DNA from: Clostridia bacterium | GTDB lineage: Bacteria > Bacillota > Clostridia > Oscillospirales > Acutalibacteraceae | NCBI GenBank assembly: GCA_017534365.1 | Contig: JAFWCS010000376.1 | Span: 1-6,141 of the forward strand | Direction of reading: 5' to 3' | Length of the DNA: 6,141 bases | Part shown: piece after piece, positions 5,304 to 6,141 of the stretch | How the letters are laid out: each line of letters opens with the position of its first letter | Numbering within the stretch: the stretch's first letter is position 1 | Notes under the pieces: generated by a model | Databases searched by the model: none | What the model was told of the DNA's origin: nothing | Seen by the model: the letters and a program-made list of their open reading frames with translations, nothing else | Made by a program: the position numbers and the translations under genes

Positions 5304-5873
5304 ATGAAAAAAACTGGTTTGATCGCAATCATTCTGATCGCGGTGATCGCGCTGGCGGTCTTCTGGGGCGTCGGCACCTACAACAGGCTTGTGACCGCGC
5401 AGACCACGGTGGAGCAGAAGGCGGCGGATATTGACGCGCAGCTCCAGCGCCGCGCGGATCTGATCCCCAACCTGGTCGCCACGGTCAAGGGCTATGCAGC
5501 TCACGAGGAAGCCGTGTTTACCGCTGTGACGCAGGCGCGCGAGCAGTTGATGGCCGCCGGTTCCATGGCGGAAAAATCCGAAGCGAATAATGCGCTGTCC
5601 TCTGCGCTCGGCAGGCTGATCGCGGTGGCGGAGGCCTATCCGGAGCTGAAAGCGGACAAGGTGTTCACGGGCCTGATGGACGAGCTCTCCGGCACGGAAA
5701 ACCGCATCTCCGTCGCGCGCGGGAACTATAACGAAGCGGTCACGTCGTTCAACACGATGATCCGCCGGTTCCCGGCGTCGATCCTGGCGAATATGTTCGG
5801 CTTCAAGGCGGCGGAATTCTTTGCGGCGGAGCCTGCGGCAACGGCCGTTCCGACCGTGAGCTTTGCGGGATGA
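5304..5873 (+). CDS. lemA: LemA family membrane-anchored protein
   Basis: This 189-residue LemA protein has a single N-terminal membrane segment at about 5-24 and a helical domain expected outside the membrane. Family markers are in order: TYNRLV at 25-30, LQRRADLIPNLVATVKGY at 47-64, AYPELKAD at 111-118, ENRISVARGNYNEAV at 132-146 and the FP pair at 156-157. The C-terminal tail is short and Ala/Pro-rich. The length is typical. The biochemical role of LemA is not well defined; it is often encoded next to TPM-domain or other membrane proteins, as here. The ATG has GGAGG at 5294-5298, five bases upstream, and a predicted promoter at 5187-5215. Its TGA overlaps the next start in an ATGA (5870-5873), so the two are probably co-translated and may act together in the cell envelope. 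Confidence 0.95.
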   Translation: MKKTGLIAIILIAVIALAVFWGVGTYNRLVTAQTTVEQKAADIDAQLQRRADLIPNLVATVKGYAAHEEAVFTAVTQAREQLMAAGSMAEKSEANNALSSALGRLIAVAEAYPELKADKVFTGLMDELSGTENRISVARGNYNEAVTSFNTMIRRFPASILANMFGFKAAEFFAAEPAATAVPTVSFAG

Positions 5874-6141
5874 GCGCGAAAGGGAAAAAACAATCGAATC
5901 TGAGCTACGGCCTGAAGGTGCTGATCGCGTTTCTTATCACGAGCGTGGTCGGCACGGGCTTCGTTTTCTCCACGAACCGCGAGCAGGCGTTTACGCAGTA
6001 TCCGGAGCACTCGGAGCTCTTTTATATTGAGGATTTCAGTGGCGTTTTTACGCAGGCAACGGAGCAGTTCATTCTTGACCGCGCTGTGGCGCTGGAGGCG
6101 GCGACGAAGGCGCAGGTCGTGGTCGTTGCCGTGCCGGACAC
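5870..6141 (+). CDS. TPM-domain (YgcG-type) membrane protein, N-terminal part (cut by window edge)
   Basis: Ninety codons are visible before the right edge. The product starts MSAKGKKQSN and has one hydrophobic segment at about 14-33, an uncleaved anchor or signal sequence. The start of a TPM domain follows: LFYIEDFSGVFTQATEQFIL (about 50-69), then LEAATKAQVVVVAVPD, the usual beta strand of this domain. TPM proteins pair with LemA in many bacteria and are exported or membrane anchored; the enzymatic activity of bacterial members is uncertain. No good ribosome binding site precedes the ATG, which overlaps the lemA stop, so translational coupling is likely. The C-terminal part, which in some relatives has further membrane helices and a Gly/Ser-rich tail, is outside the window. 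Confidence 0.85.
   Translation, partial: MSAKGKKQSNLSYGLKVLIAFLITSVVGTGFVFSTNREQAFTQYPEHSELFYIEDFSGVFTQATEQFILDRAVALEAATKAQVVVVAVPD

Noticed and set aside
5286..5504. A 72-codon open frame antisense to the lemA start
   Set aside because: It overlaps the conserved LemA coding region and has no independent support.

Overview
The window looks like chromosomal DNA from a Gram-positive gut-type Clostridia, most likely in or near Oscillospiraceae/Ruminococcaceae. The reasons are strong GGAGG ribosome binding sites, sigma-A-like TATAAT promoters, a lipoprotein with a Thr/Ala-rich TTTAAP-type linker, a Bacillus-like Xpt, and G+C-rich codon use. The placement is inferred from protein style only. No tRNA, rRNA, CRISPR array, transposase or attachment site was seen.

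Layout. Positions 1-3917 hold a leftward (minus strand) operon. It starts from a good promoter at 3912-3940 and reads xpt (xanthine phosphoribosyltransferase), then a BMP/PnrA-like substrate-binding lipoprotein, then a double-domain ABC ATPase, then an ABC permease that runs off the left edge. The set is a purine salvage enzyme together with a nucleoside-type importer of the YufNOPQ/NupNOPQ class. The expected logic is that the lipoprotein captures a purine nucleoside or related compound, the permease and ATPase import it, and Xpt converts released xanthine to XMP. The lipoprotein gene carries an in-frame amber codon (3029-3031) at codon 77; everything before and after it is in frame and family-like. 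The 119-base gap between the lipoprotein and ATPase genes holds a strong terminator-like hairpin plus two further inverted repeats.

Positions 4057-5085 hold a separate leftward gene for an alpha/beta hydrolase that resembles the glucuronoyl esterase (CE15) type but has no signal peptide. It has its own extended -10 promoter. Positions 5101-5303 are a divergent intergenic region with that promoter, an A/T-tract, and a rightward promoter and structured leader for the next pair. From 5304 rightward come lemA (membrane-anchored LemA protein) and, overlapping it by four bases, the start of a TPM-domain (YgcG-type) membrane protein cut by the right edge.

Most of this is ordinary core and transport content. 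I found no convincing undescribed system. The observations most worth a second look are the amber codon in the binding protein, the layered hairpins after that gene, the mid-gene base composition change in xpt, and the cytoplasmic CE15-like hydrolase.
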